64,000 nucleotides of DNA, from contig JAHDVF020000240.1 in assembly GCA_022606425.2 (NCBI GenBank), positions 2,666,001 through 2,730,000 of the forward strand, written 5' to 3'. Origin of the DNA: Lepidostoma basale (taxonomy: Eukaryota > Arthropoda > Insecta > Trichoptera > Lepidostomatidae). The translations under genes and the position numbers were made by a program. This document shows positions 29,065-41,800 of the stretch, in pieces. The notes beneath the pieces were generated by a model, which was given only the letters and a program-made list of their open reading frames with translations, made no database searches and was not told the DNA's origin. The first letter of the stretch is position 1; each line of letters begins with the position of its first letter.

Positions 29065-30140
29065 TTTAAAATACTATGAATCATATGCATAAGACTGAGT
29101 GTAATAACCCTACATTTAATTTTCGACATATGAGTTAACGAAGAAGTAATGCCGTTTGAGTATATCTAAATTTTAGTTATGCTTATGTCTAACGTGAAAA
29201 ACGTTTACGACAAACAGATGTCTGTTCTGTCATCGACTGTTTCATAATCTATTGAATACAAAACACTTCGTTATCAATAATCGGAAGCTGTTTACTTCAT
29301 ACGAGAAAAGTTTGAATTCATAATTTTGGATTAACAATTTGGGTAGCCATATATCTTGTTATTTGTTTATTATTTTCATTTATTTTTATTAATTAATTAA
29401 AGTGTTCTATTTTTGTTAGGCATGCTTTGCTTTTTATTTTAAAATATTCTTTAAATTTGACATTGCAGGTGCCACCTAGTGCATTTCATTTGAAAACGGA
29501 ACTTGTTTTGTTTTTATATTAAAAATTCTGTAACATTACATTACACTTGACTAAAAAAAAATGTCCCTTAAATTAGGGCTATTGAAATACAAAATATCTG
29601 ACATGAAAAAATTGTATTGTTAATTTTTTTTTTTGCTTGATTCCAGTTTAAGTTAATCCGAGTAGTTACTCGGTTTCAAATGACTGGTGCCGTGTCAAAT
29701 TTAAAGGAACTTAGAAGGGGTCTTATTGATTAGAAATATAAATGTGATTTACACCATAAGGTAGTTGTAAGACTACAATAATGTATGTCTATTATACTCT
29801 TGTATGGGTTGTCTAATTATTAAAAAATTCCATTAAAAAAAATTCAGATTGGGACCAATGAATTCTCTTGGTTAAAATTTAAGTATAAAATCAACGGAAA
29901 ACTTGATAACATTTCATAGGGTATCAAAAAATATACTAATGGTTACTAACGGAGTTTACTAAAATTAGACAACTTATAATCTATGTATTTGATTACATTA
30001 ATATGTACTCTTGCATAATGGAGAAACAATAAATATATATTGTATCACAAACGTTTTTAATTTATTAACTTCCTAATAAATAATTAACATCACAATAAAA
30101 AAATACTTCCGATTTGTATATTGACATTGTTGGAAGTGTG
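29065..30140. other. AT-rich intergenic stretch, nothing recognised
   Basis: No repeat from elsewhere in the window and no coding exon could be framed on either strand. Confidence 0.4.
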
Positions 30141-30145
30141 AAATA

Positions 30146-31020
30146 CAGCAGAACGTCGTTTATCCAGACTAATTGGGACCGGAGGTGTTCCAGATACCGA
30201 TTTTTCCGGATAATCAAACAGACGCTAATTCTTTTACCAAAATAAGGTGTATATCGTTTTTTTTTCCTCGGCACATTTGTTGATTACGAAATTACAAATT
30301 TTACTGCAAAAACAAGTATGTATGTAGTACATGGACATAAAAAGGCTTACATTACTCTACAGCAGTGCTCCGCAATCTTTTCTCACCTACGGCACACATA
30401 AGATCTTCCTAGAATTCTGCGGTACACCAAAAGCTTAAATTCGGTCTGGATGTGGGCGTCAATCAGCTCAGGAGACGCTGGTGACCTTTATTTTAGCTCA
30501 TCAGCGACTTCCGGTTAGTAGAAATCGGACCCGAAAGATCCAACGTTCAATTTTTACGAATCCTACTAAAAAAATTGGAGGTCGCCGGCAACTTACGGCC
30601 AGCAGAAATCGGCGGCGACCCATTTTTCACGAATGATCTAAAAAAAGGTCATCAAAGTCTCTTGAACTGATTTACGAAAAAGTCAAATCTTTCGTAATTC
30701 ACGAATTCCGAATATAACATAAATATTTTTTTCACTATGTATTTGGCCGCGGCACACCTGCGTCCGGCTCACGGCACACCGGTTGCGGAGCACTGCTCTA
30801 CGGTACTGGAAAAATAATCAGAGATTTTTTAACAAGAAATCCTCTTTTTTGCAGCTAAATTGCGGATTCGTTTTAATAAAAGCAATTGAGTTAAGCTGCT
30901 TTCCTCTTGCTCTTCAAACCACGATAGAGTAGGTCACGGTACAGAACACTTCATTATCTCGGCTTGTCCGGATAATTAACATTCCTGTTAACTGACATCC
31001 GGATAAATGACATTTTACTG
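30146..31020. mobile_element. Tigger/pogo-like element with TA duplication
   Basis: TIRs start cagcagaacgtcgtttatcc on the left and cagtaaaatgtcatttatcc on the right (read inward). TA flanks both ends (30144-30145, 31021-31022). The interior is split by the hAT MITE at 30363-30795. No transposase ORF. Confidence 0.75.
30363..30795. mobile_element. hAT MITE nested in the Tigger-like element
   Basis: A 433-bp element with 15-bp TIRs (cagtgctccgcaatc, cagtgctccgcaacc; 14 of 15). It is flanked by 8-bp ctctacag (30355-30362) and ctctacgg (30796-30803), a near-perfect hAT duplication. Non-coding interior with 'ggcacac' words near both ends. Confidence 0.85.
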
Positions 31021-31369
31021 TACTTAACTGTTGTTTTTGTTGTTGTTTCTTGTTCCCATAGACAACCCAGAAAATTATATATAAATAAAATGAACATGTT
31101 TGTCTATGGAATGTAAGGAAAAATAATTCAGGAGTATGTTTATAACAAATTTATTTTTCAGTGTATATTTTTGTAATACTGCATAGAAAAAAATATTATT
31201 TAACAAAAGGGATTTTCGTGCTTAATACTTATTAAATGTATCCAAACAAGAAACTTACCTGAGGCATTTTATTGAGGCACAATATTGGTTATTTTAAAAT
31301 ACTATTACTAACTACGTTAACAATACCACTCATAAATTTAAATAAAAATACTAATAGACAAAATGGACG

Positions 31370-31570
31370 CAAGATGGGCACCCAGAATACTCCAATAAAC
31401 GCCATGGATAAGGAAAAGGAATGTCGGGAGGGCGCCGAAAATATGGACTGATGACATTGCCCGAATAGTTGGGATGACCTGGATGCAGAAAGGACAGAAC
31501 GGATAAGTGGAGAAAGATGAATAAGGCCTATATCTAGCAGCGGAAACAATAAGGCTGAAAAAGAAGAAGA
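31370..31570 (+). mobile_element. LINE-E 3' fragment
   Basis: Reads RWAPRIL, NVGRAPKIWTDDIAR and MTWMQKGQN words with stops, and ends gaaaaagaagaaga. Lies just left of the DUF4817 transposon. Confidence 0.6.
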
Positions 31571-31590
31571 TTAATAATCGCCACTATATA

Positions 31591-32489
31591 TAGGGTCATC
31601 GAAAATAAATGTCAACATTAAAAAAATTATAGCACTGAAACACGCGTTTCAGTGCTATAATTTTTATGTTAAGCGTGTAATTCTGTCACTGAACGCTAGC
31701 TGGTGAACGTAAGTTTTGTTTTGGAGGTGGCGTGACCTTGCTATGCGCAGTACCCAAGGTCGGCCGCGGGCGCACCAACGACTGCTGCTGTTCAGTACGA
31801 TGTTGACCGTTCAACAAAAAGCACAGTGCGTTATTTGGTACGCGGAGTCAAAACATCAGTCAGTGTACGGCAGTTGTTTCAGAGAACTTATCTAGGACAA
31901 ACTGTACCTGATTACAAAGCTATCATCCGATGGTTTAACCAGTTTAAGGAAACAGGGACTGTGGAGAAAAAATCTTGGCCAGGCTGACTACCAACATCAG
32001 AAGAGAATATTAAACGTTTACCTGGACAAGCTTGAACTGTTTGTGTTGCCTCAAATTGAACTAATCGAACAACAGACTGGACAGCAAATGATTTTAATGC
32101 AAGATGGGGCTCCACTTCACTACCTTCGCGAAGTACGCGGTGCATTGAACGCACACTTTCTCAACCTTACCCCTTTGGATTTCTTTTTCTGGGGGTACAT
32201 TCAAAACATTGTGTAGCAGAAAAGATTCAGGATTTGGATCACCTGTGGGAGTGAATTTCTGCCGCTATCTTGACAATTACTCCTGAAATGATTGCACGTA
32301 CGTGGCAAGAAATCGACTACAGACTAGACATCTGCGAGCAGCGAACGGTGCACACATCGAAACATACTAAGGTATGAAAATTTTTTTTTATCTTTTTCCG
32401 CATATTTTAAGATCAAAACCATTGAATTACCTCCAATAGTTTTTTTTATAAGTTATTTTAAATGTTGGCATTATTTTTCGACGACCCTG
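31591..32489 (+). mobile_element. Mariner-like (DUF4817-type) transposon, deletion derivative
   Basis: TA-flanked 899-bp element. TIRs start tagggtcatcgaaaataa and cagggtcgtcgaaaaataat. Inside are a DNA-binding piece (TVQQKAQCVIWYAESK, then DYKAIIRWFNQFKETGT) and C-terminal words (DGAPLHYLREVRGALNAHF, PLDFFFWGYI, RTWQEIDYRLDICE). The middle, including the first catalytic region, is missing and frames are broken. A perfect 20-bp hairpin (31622-31641 / 31646-31665, loop acgc) sits inside the left end. Confidence 0.75.
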
Positions 32490-32862
32490 TATAGATGCAT
32501 GGATGAGAGTGGCTATAATCAGCAGTGGAAGACAGACAGCTAAGTCAATTTGCTATAGAGAACATTTTAGCTATTATTATAGCACTGCAGATCATAAATA
32601 ATACATATATAATTATAACTCTCTGATAATATCACATTTAAACAGGTAAAAAAAAATTACGAGCATAATTACAACTATCAAACTTAAAATATATGGAAGT
32701 GTAAATGTACATTATTTTGTTTTGTTTACAAAATATTCTTACAAAATTGCAATTAAAATACTTTTAAAATTATTACATTACTATACAAATGGTGTATTTA
32801 AAAAAATATACATATACTTCGTTGCATAGAGAATGTTTTCATATACTTTTAAAACACGTCGG

Positions 32863-35800
32863 CTATTCCTCTGCCAAGTGATCGTATTCCGTCACAGGAT
32901 GGCGCCTCTGTATTATGTGAACAATTCTGAAAATAAAGATGAACAAAAAGGTTAAATGTAGAACAACTCCGAGACTAATGCTTTTGTTTCTTACTGAGTT
33001 TTTTTATACTTTCGTATGAAGTTCTTAATTTGTAGTGTGGCATTATTAAAAATATATTTTTACTTTGTTTTTACACCACTTTATTTTGTTTTATCGAACC
33101 AACCGGTTTCGCTCCCGTCGGAGCTTCTTCAGGGTTACAATAACTTGTTTTTTAGAGTTCTAGATAAACAATTTGAGTAGTGACAAAAATAAATTAAAGA
33201 CTCATCATATTGTAACAAGTAGATGGTAATTTTTTATTTATAATAATATGCTACTCTCGAATGACACAATAAAACAAAGAACAAAATTTGAAAAATCCTT
33301 GAAATTAAACACCAACACTTCTGATAGATATTTGAAGATTTCTGAAATGTCTGTTATATAATGTTATCTGCTAACAAATGTTGCCAGACATAAAAAATAA
33401 TGCCCGCAAACAATGCGTTATTTTTAAAATAATTTTATCATATGCATTGACAAAAAAAAAAACACGATCATTATGTTGAATGGCGAAATTCTGGAACAAG
33501 TGGATGAATTTGTTTATTTAGGAAGTATGTTTACAAAGGATGGGCGAGTGTAGAGGGATATTGAAAGAAGGGTTGGGGCAGGCAACAAAGTAAATGGTGG
33601 GCTTAAAGAAAAGTCAATAAAAAAGCTAAGATGGCAGTGCACAATGGTGTTCTTGTACTGACCCTTATGTATGAAGGTGAAGCATGGAACTGGCAGAAGA
33701 AGGATGAAAGTAGAATAAATGCAGTAGACATGAGATCTCTTAGATGAATGTGTGTAAATAGCGTCAAATGCAAATATAAGAAATGTTTTATTTTTATTTT
33801 TTTATGTATACAAAAGGTCGTTTGAACCTAATTATTGTATACAATTTATTTTTTAGCTATTATATTGATTCTCGTGACATGTGATAGGTAGCCAATCTAT
33901 CGCCATTTTATTGTCACGTGAATTCTACACCAGACCAAAGACAGCTTGACAATCACACTGCCATTGCCGGGAATCGAACCCGGGACCTTTGGTATGGCAG
34001 TCAGAGCTCTTACCACTCTGCCACGAAGGTCATCAAAGTTATGGACACTTGGAAAAAATGGTAAAGTAAATATATGTTAATGATGCATACGGAACAAGAA
34101 ATAAAGGAAAATGTAATACGATCAAATATAAAATGTTGTCCATGTGAGGAGTCAGAAATTAGACATGATGTATGAAGTGAGAGAAATATGTCAGGAAAGA
34201 ATTGTGTGGCGGTCCATTCTTTCTGCCCACCCCTTCGGAAAGTGGCGTGATGGTTAGTTAGACAAAAAAAATGACAATATACTTACACAAGGAGGGCCAC
34301 ACATACGGAGGCAATACCAGCAGAGATGAAGTTGAAAGCCCCAGGGTAAGTTTCCAGGGTATTCTGGTACACCAAAGAGTACAAGGGCCCGGCCACCAGC
34401 GGGATGATGGTCTCCAAGGAGGTGGTCAGTGATATCACTTTACCCACGTCCTCTTGTGGGACTACTTTGGAAAGTATCGCTCGGTTGGTTGGCCCGTAGA
34501 CAGCTCTCATCAGAGACACCCCGCAACCTAAAATAATAAATTAAACATAACATTAAATTCTTACATAATATGGAAGGAAAGTTTAAATACTATTTTATCC
34601 AATTTATTCATTAAATATTTAAAATAATTACTCATTCAATTTGATAACCTAAATACACACTTGAAGTTATTTGCAAATAATTGTTATTATAAATTACTGT
34701 TTTTTTATTAAATACATTTATATTGTAACACTGGAATTTTGATATCTTTCAGCATTCTCATAGCTTTTTTGGATTGACATTCAGTTAACTCCTGATTTTC
34801 CAAGGATGGTGAAAAAAATCCCGTATATTCATTTCGCGGTTAATCTGATCAAATGAAAAAAATGAACACAAAGATTCATTTTAAACTGTGTTATATGCGC
34901 TTATACCTACTTGCTTAAACTGTGCTATACCTACTTGCTTAGTAAGACGTACGTGTTGACAGCGTCACACTTTTTGCCATGAATAGAAATTTGTTGGATG
35001 ACTTGTCTCTGTTTAAAGCGCGTCAACCATTCAGAAGCTGCATTGAAATTACCTTGTAATTTCAATTAATTGAAATAGTGAATAATAATAAGTTAACAAT
35101 AGTGTTCTATGAGTAAGAACTACACTGCGGGTCTTCTTCTCTGGTTTCAATCCTGGGATTGGTTTGCAGCAATTTCCTCCATTATTCTCTTCCATTTATC
35201 CCTGTCTTGTGCGGCTCTTTTGAAATCTGCATATGATGAGCAGCGTACGTCCACCAACAGGTCCTCCAGGTACTCTCGGCGTGGGCGTCCCCTAGAGTTT
35301 GTACCCTCGATCATACCCTCCATTATGGCATGCAAGAGACCTTCTTGACGTATTACATGGCCGATCCATCTTGCACGCCTTTCGGACAAGGTCCTGAGCA
35401 GGTGCCTTCCTCCTTCGATTCCTTGAAGAACTTCCTCATTAGTGATGTGGTCTCTCCAGGAAATTCCAAAGAGTCTTCTATAGGACCACATCTCAAAAGC
35501 CTCTAGTCTCCGCTTATCCCTTTCGGATAGGCACCATGTCTCGCAGCCGTACATCAAGACACTCCATACATAGGTCTTGATGAGGAGTATTCTCAGTTTT
35601 AGGTCTATATTATTTGACTCTATTATTTTCGACCTTTTATTAAATGCAAGCCTAGCCTGATGTATACGGCTGTCGACCTCGCTCTTAGACCGACCGTCCC
35701 ATGTTATTTTGCTCCCGAGGTAGACAAACTCCTTGGTGTTCTTTAGTGGAACTCCTGACATCACTACTCTCATCTGATGTTGCGTTCGGCCTACAGTCAG

Positions 35801-38800
35801 CAGCTTTGCTTTGTCCTTATTTATCTTCATGTTGTAGCTATCTTGAAGAATGTCTGAAGAAACTGCGGGTGCTTTATTACAAACTCGAAATTTTATAACA
35901 CGGCCTATAGAGCCACAAACGTATGTTGGCGGTGGCGCAAATGTGAACTAAACGCCGAATGTCATTGTGACAGATTTGAGTTTTTGTTTGCATTATAAGT
36001 ACTATAGTGAAATATTTTTGTTTTTAAAAATACTATTTCAATGACTCAAGTGTCCCAGATAATCCGTTTCCCGGTTAATCTGACCCCAGAAAATCAGGAG
36101 TTAACTGTACATTTATAATATCTACAAAAGCATAAACAAAAGTATTATTGATAAGTGTATTGGTGATACTCACTTAGATACATCTGCCACGATGTTGCTG
36201 CAATGGCAGTTGTAAAGGACTTCAGGAAGGAAGACAGGAAACCGACAATAGACACCACAGAATCACTTATATTAAACATTTTTTGCATTAATACTGCAGA
36301 GATCGCAATCCCAATAACCGTGGTCAGGATACTGAATGCTCCGAACATGGAATATTCTTTCAGAGTCCAAAATAGCTTCTCCCTCACAAACAGATAGGTC
36401 ACGGTCAAATCTCCCTCCTGTGCAAATATCCCAAAGCTCGAAGACAACATCACGAGCCATAAAATACATCGCCGGTAGTTCGTCCGTTTCTTGAAGCATG
36501 CTTTCAACATTCCCGTGACCAAGTGTTTACTGAATATGCTGCATTTATTATACTGAAAAACAACAAATAAATGTCATTACAATTAACAAAGGCGCGATTT
36601 ATAGTTCCGCTTCAACGTGACAAAGATTGCTCCGTTGTCAAAGAAAAAAATAGAAATTTAAAAAAATTGTATCTAAAGACTTTGCTCCTAATCATAGTTG
36701 TTAATTTGACCCAGAGTTTTATCTGGGTTATCTTAAATTGAATAAAAATAATAATTATTAAACACGAAAAACATTATTTCTCCTTTAACCCTCATTGTGG
36801 AGCTGACTTTAATTGGAATAATAACTTGGTCCTTGATACATTTACAGCTCATCATAATATTACGTATAATTTAGTATGAAGAAACTAAAGTAAAAAGATT
36901 TATAAGATTGAGTGAAAGAGTATGGTAGCTATCCATGGCTCTATCCCACATTGTTTCTTTTGGGAATGTTGGGGTTTAATTCTCTGCAGCTTCAAAGAGA
37001 CGGGTTTCTTATAACCCATTTCTTTAGATTAATTAGGGGATATTTTGAAAACTCAGCCATGCTGGAGGGTGTAGGTCTTTTTGTTCCCGACAGATATCTC
37101 CGACAGCGCTAGCATAGATTGTTCTTTCTTCCGGCCGCAAGAACTAACCTGCCTCTAATAATGCCGGTGGGAAGAGCAATCAGTCTGCTGAACAAGATTA
37201 CCTCGGAGATCGACGTATTTCATATTAGTGAAAGTACGTTCAGAAGAAAAATACTCTTAACTTTAGAGAGTATCTTGTCTTCCTAAAGTTGAACCATCTC
37301 TCATGCGTTCCTGATTCTTTACCCTTTCTCAAATAGATGCCTTAAACTTTAATTATATTTGTAATATCTTTTGAGTGAATAAATAAACTGATAAAAACCA
37401 ATTGTTTGGACTGCAAATGTAGCCAGTCCCACTATAGGGGTTAAAATCAATGAAATTTGGTATCTTGTATTTTCTCCTTGATTAAAAAGTTTAAATTCAT
37501 TACTTCAACCTTTTTAAGCCCCCATTGTACGGTTGGCTACATTTACAGCTCATATATGAATGAATCTAATAAACATTTTTACTTTTATTTCCTTCTACTA
37601 AATTGCTCTTAACATTATGATAAACTGAGACAATCCGTCTGTGGCTAGCCAGACAAAAAGGGTTAATATAAAAATAAATGAAAACCATATTTTGTTTTTA
37701 AAACTACAAATTGATTTCCCTCCAAGTGGAGCTTCATTAGGTCAGTTTGTTTTGTTAACGCGATGAAGCTCCATTTAAAGCAAAACCAGTTGGTAGTGTT
37801 AAAACAAAAGATAAGTGCTTTAATTTAAAAAAAAATGTCACCACAAGTTAACACCTTGAGTGCTGATGATGCATGTCCGCGTTAAAATAGAGTTTGTTGC
37901 CACGCTGAGGAATTGTGTTTGCGTCATGCTCGTATAGTGTGTGCAGTGACAGTACTCACATAGAAGTCCAGAAGATAGATATTATTAGATATTATTTTAT
38001 GCCCTAATTTGCTGCACAGAGGCCCTTCGAAGTTCTCCTGTATTGAAAGCGATTCGTCTCTTAAATGAGGTTGCAAAAGAGATAGACCTCTTTGGATGCA
38101 ATTATGGCGAATTCGTAAATACCCTTATGATAAAGGCAGCAAGCAAATAACTAGCTTTTCCTATTCATAAGGTTCTATTTATATTTCCTTTGATATTCTT
38201 TTTTTTCACCCTTTACATCGATTTGGCTTGCGCTGTAATGATGTAAGGAGATTTTCAACAAAATAATAATAATAATAAAAGCCTGGCTTGCGTAAGAAAT
38301 TTTGAATCAAACCTCTTCTGGCTTACAGAGGTTCAGCTTTTGTGGCTATTCCTCTTACGTCTGTAGGAACATTGTTGGAAGGTGATTCTATCAATCTTCT
38401 GAAATCTAAGTAATCATGCCCCTGCATAAACCTACAACCCACCAAATCACCTTCCAACAATGTTCCTATCAGACTTAAGAAGAATAGCCACAAGAGCTGA
38501 ACCTCTGTAAGCCAGAAGAGGTTTGATTCAAAATTTCTTACGCAAGCCGGGCTTCTGGGCTTCTATGGGAGTACCATCACTGAGTGTGTGTATCAACAGC
38601 CCGGTAATAGTTCGGTTTAGTTAGAAGCAGAATTCCCGTTGTGTAGCATTCAGCATGCTCGTAATTATAAGGTATTATATGCAGCAGAGAACGTGTTAAC
38701 TGGTCCATAAGAAAGAATCATTTTTATAGAGCAGCTCATTAAAAAAAAAAGCTTGATAAAAAAAGTTTTTATCCTTATGTTTGGCTATGAAATATATGAG

Positions 38801-41800
38801 GCTTATAGAAACAAAGACGGCAATTCAAGCAAAATACGAAAATATTCAGTTTGATAGAGAATTTTTTTTATAATCTGAGTGTACATTTGGTTTGAAACAA
38901 ATCCGCCATTAAAAGATACATTTTCGACTTTTTAAAATCAGATTTGCAACAAACCCGTGTCAACAAAATTTCAGAACAAAAGCGGCAGTTACTAAATGAA
39001 CCAATCAGAATGCGAGAAATGGCATTTTTCAAGATGGCATCCCATACAAATATCGTTCGTATGAAAAGGTGTTGATAACAAAAATGGTAATGTCATGCTG
39101 CATTCAATACACAACCGGCAGTGTCAGAAAATTTGTAAAATAACGGCAATGCCAATTATAAAATAGCAGATATCTTGGAAAAGAAACCACGGGTATAAAT
39201 AACATTTACTCAAATTACAGCTGCACGCTATGTTTTAATATTTAAAAATTGTTGCATCGTATAACCTTAAACAGGTTTAACCGCCCTACCTTCAGGTTAT
39301 TTTCCGAGAAACGTGCAAAAAACAAGCAGGTTTTTTTATTAATGAAATTTAATTATATATTAATTTTATTTTTTTAAATTACGAAACGTCAAATACTCGG
39401 CCGCACACTTCGCCTGCCCCTTGTAAAACTATCATATTTATGAAGACTTGTACTCGAGCGTTGTTGGCACACGCGCGTATCCCTAACAGTTTGTACATTT
39501 TAGGTACATTACTTTTTCTCAAGCGCGTACGTGATACGGGATAGCGCAAAATGGTACAGTCAAAGTGAACGTATCACGTACGTTCAAATAGGTAGGGTGG
39601 TTAAATTAAAACATTTTTCATTGTTTACCAACAATTTGATGATGCTGACATTGCCGTTTTAGTTTCTATATGCCTCATATTATTATATTATATTTACTTC
39701 ATGTGATGGAAGAGATTCTTCTAGGTAGAACGTGTAGATGATTGAAAGGAATATTACTAAGGCACAAACGGCAAATATGCCGGGATAACTCAATACTGGA
39801 AAGGCATATGGACTGCAGATAGAGCCCAGGAGAATGCCGGTAAAAAGGACGCCTTCTAAAACTCCCATTCTGAAAATATAAAAATAGAATACCGTGTCAG
39901 TTACATGCTTATAAATACTTAGAAACTAACTAACTAACTAGCCATCACACCATGGAGGGGTAGGCACAGAGGATGGACTGGCACACTTCTATCCTGACAT
40001 ACCTTTCAATCTTCCTTTATATTCAAACATCGTGATATAATTGATTAATTTGACTATATTTGATTAATATGGAAAGAGCCATGTTAGGAACAAGCCTAAG
40101 AGACAGAGTCAGAAACGATACGGTGAGAGAAAAAACAAAGGTCACTGGCATCATCCACCGGGTGGCGACTCTAAAATGGCAATGGGCAGGTCACGTAGCC
40201 AGAAGCTCAGATGAAAAATGGACAAGAAGACTGCTGACTTGGAGACCGTGGATGGCAAAGTGAAGTGCAGGGCGACCGCAACTACAGTGGAAGGATGATC
40301 TGAACAGACGCGTCGGAATAACTTGGATGCAATCTGCACAAGACAGAGTGACATGGAAGCGATTGGAGGAGGCCTTTGTCCAGGAGTGGACGGGAATAGG
40401 CTGAGGAAGAAGAAGAATTGATTAAATTGACCGTAGCTATAATTGATTAATTTATTTGATCAGACCATGTTTTCTTCGGCCTTTTACTATTTCTGGACCT
40501 CTTTTACCATTCACACTACTTGTATAGAACTTTTTAATCATTCTTTCCATATCTTCAAACCATCTTATTGGCCTTTTTTAAATTGATTTAATATGCATAC
40601 ATTACTTTCTTATATCTTTATATTAAATTCCATTGTTTTGGTTGAAACACTATGATACTTCAACATTATTAACTGTTAAAATATAAAATGCCGTTTACGG
40701 TATCGCAATTTTTTTTTCGCGACAGCAGTTTCATCAGGTGTTATCATCAGGTGTAACAATAATTTTTTCATTTATGTGGAGAGTTTTGACAACTGTTAAA
40801 AATCTTTATTTTATTACATCTATAGATGTCACTGGTAGTTCAAATTTTGGCATAATCCTGGAATATTGGAGAAATTATAAATGAGCCCCATGCATGGGGC
40901 CATATATTATCTGACCACGTATTCAATGTCCCCACAGTTAGGGCAGTACGCACAAAGAGGTTAATAAAGGAGATTGTTTGATGATAATGTTACAGTGATT
41001 AGAGATATCGATGGAATGCAGATTGCAACAAAAATAAAAACAGAAAGGAGATTGTGGGTATGTAGTAACATAACAATATCACTTGTAAGCATATGACATA
41101 ACAATTAAGAGTGAATGGGTAGGTACTTTACACATATTCATCACAAGGTCACTTTTAATGCATACTTCCTGCCATTAATTTTAGAATAATCTTAATACTG
41201 GTACCTGTAAGATCTGCTGGATAGGTCAGTAACGTCACTGACGTAGCAGATGCAACCGGTTATGAGGGAACTCAGCCCTCCCATGAGCGAGTAGGGCACC
41301 GCGGGTAGGATGAGCCACCAGGGGTCTAGGCTGTCCCACACGGAGAACCAGCAGGTCAAGGAGTGGTACACACAAAAACCTTACCAATAATATTCTAGTT
41401 AATATCCAAATAATTAAACAATGTAATAATAATATTGCAGAGCAAATTATGGATGCGTTATTGCACTACATAATCAGCTTCACGGGACTCATCCTCGTGG
41501 AAGACCTCCTAAAATATGAAGACAGCTGGGAAATCATCTCACAGAAGGAGAAACTCTCTGGAGAACAGACTACATAGCTTTAATAGTAGAGAAGAAGAAA
41601 TGCATTATTGATAAAAAATACAAAAATCACAGAGAGATTTTTTTTTATTTAAAAGAAAGGCAAATGATCACAAAGAAAAAAAAATACAACACATGTCATT
41701 ACTGGTCAACGGACTCAAAATTACTGAGCCAAAGTTGTCTATTGAAAACACGACATAATTGCGGGAATACCTAATAATTTTTTTCTTCCTAAACAATGAT

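Noticed and set aside
33919..34030. Possible tRNA gene with a perfect B box
   Set aside because: The sequence continues into a repeated body found at six other places, so it is the head of a SINE. The cloverleaf also lacks a proper acceptor stem by eye.
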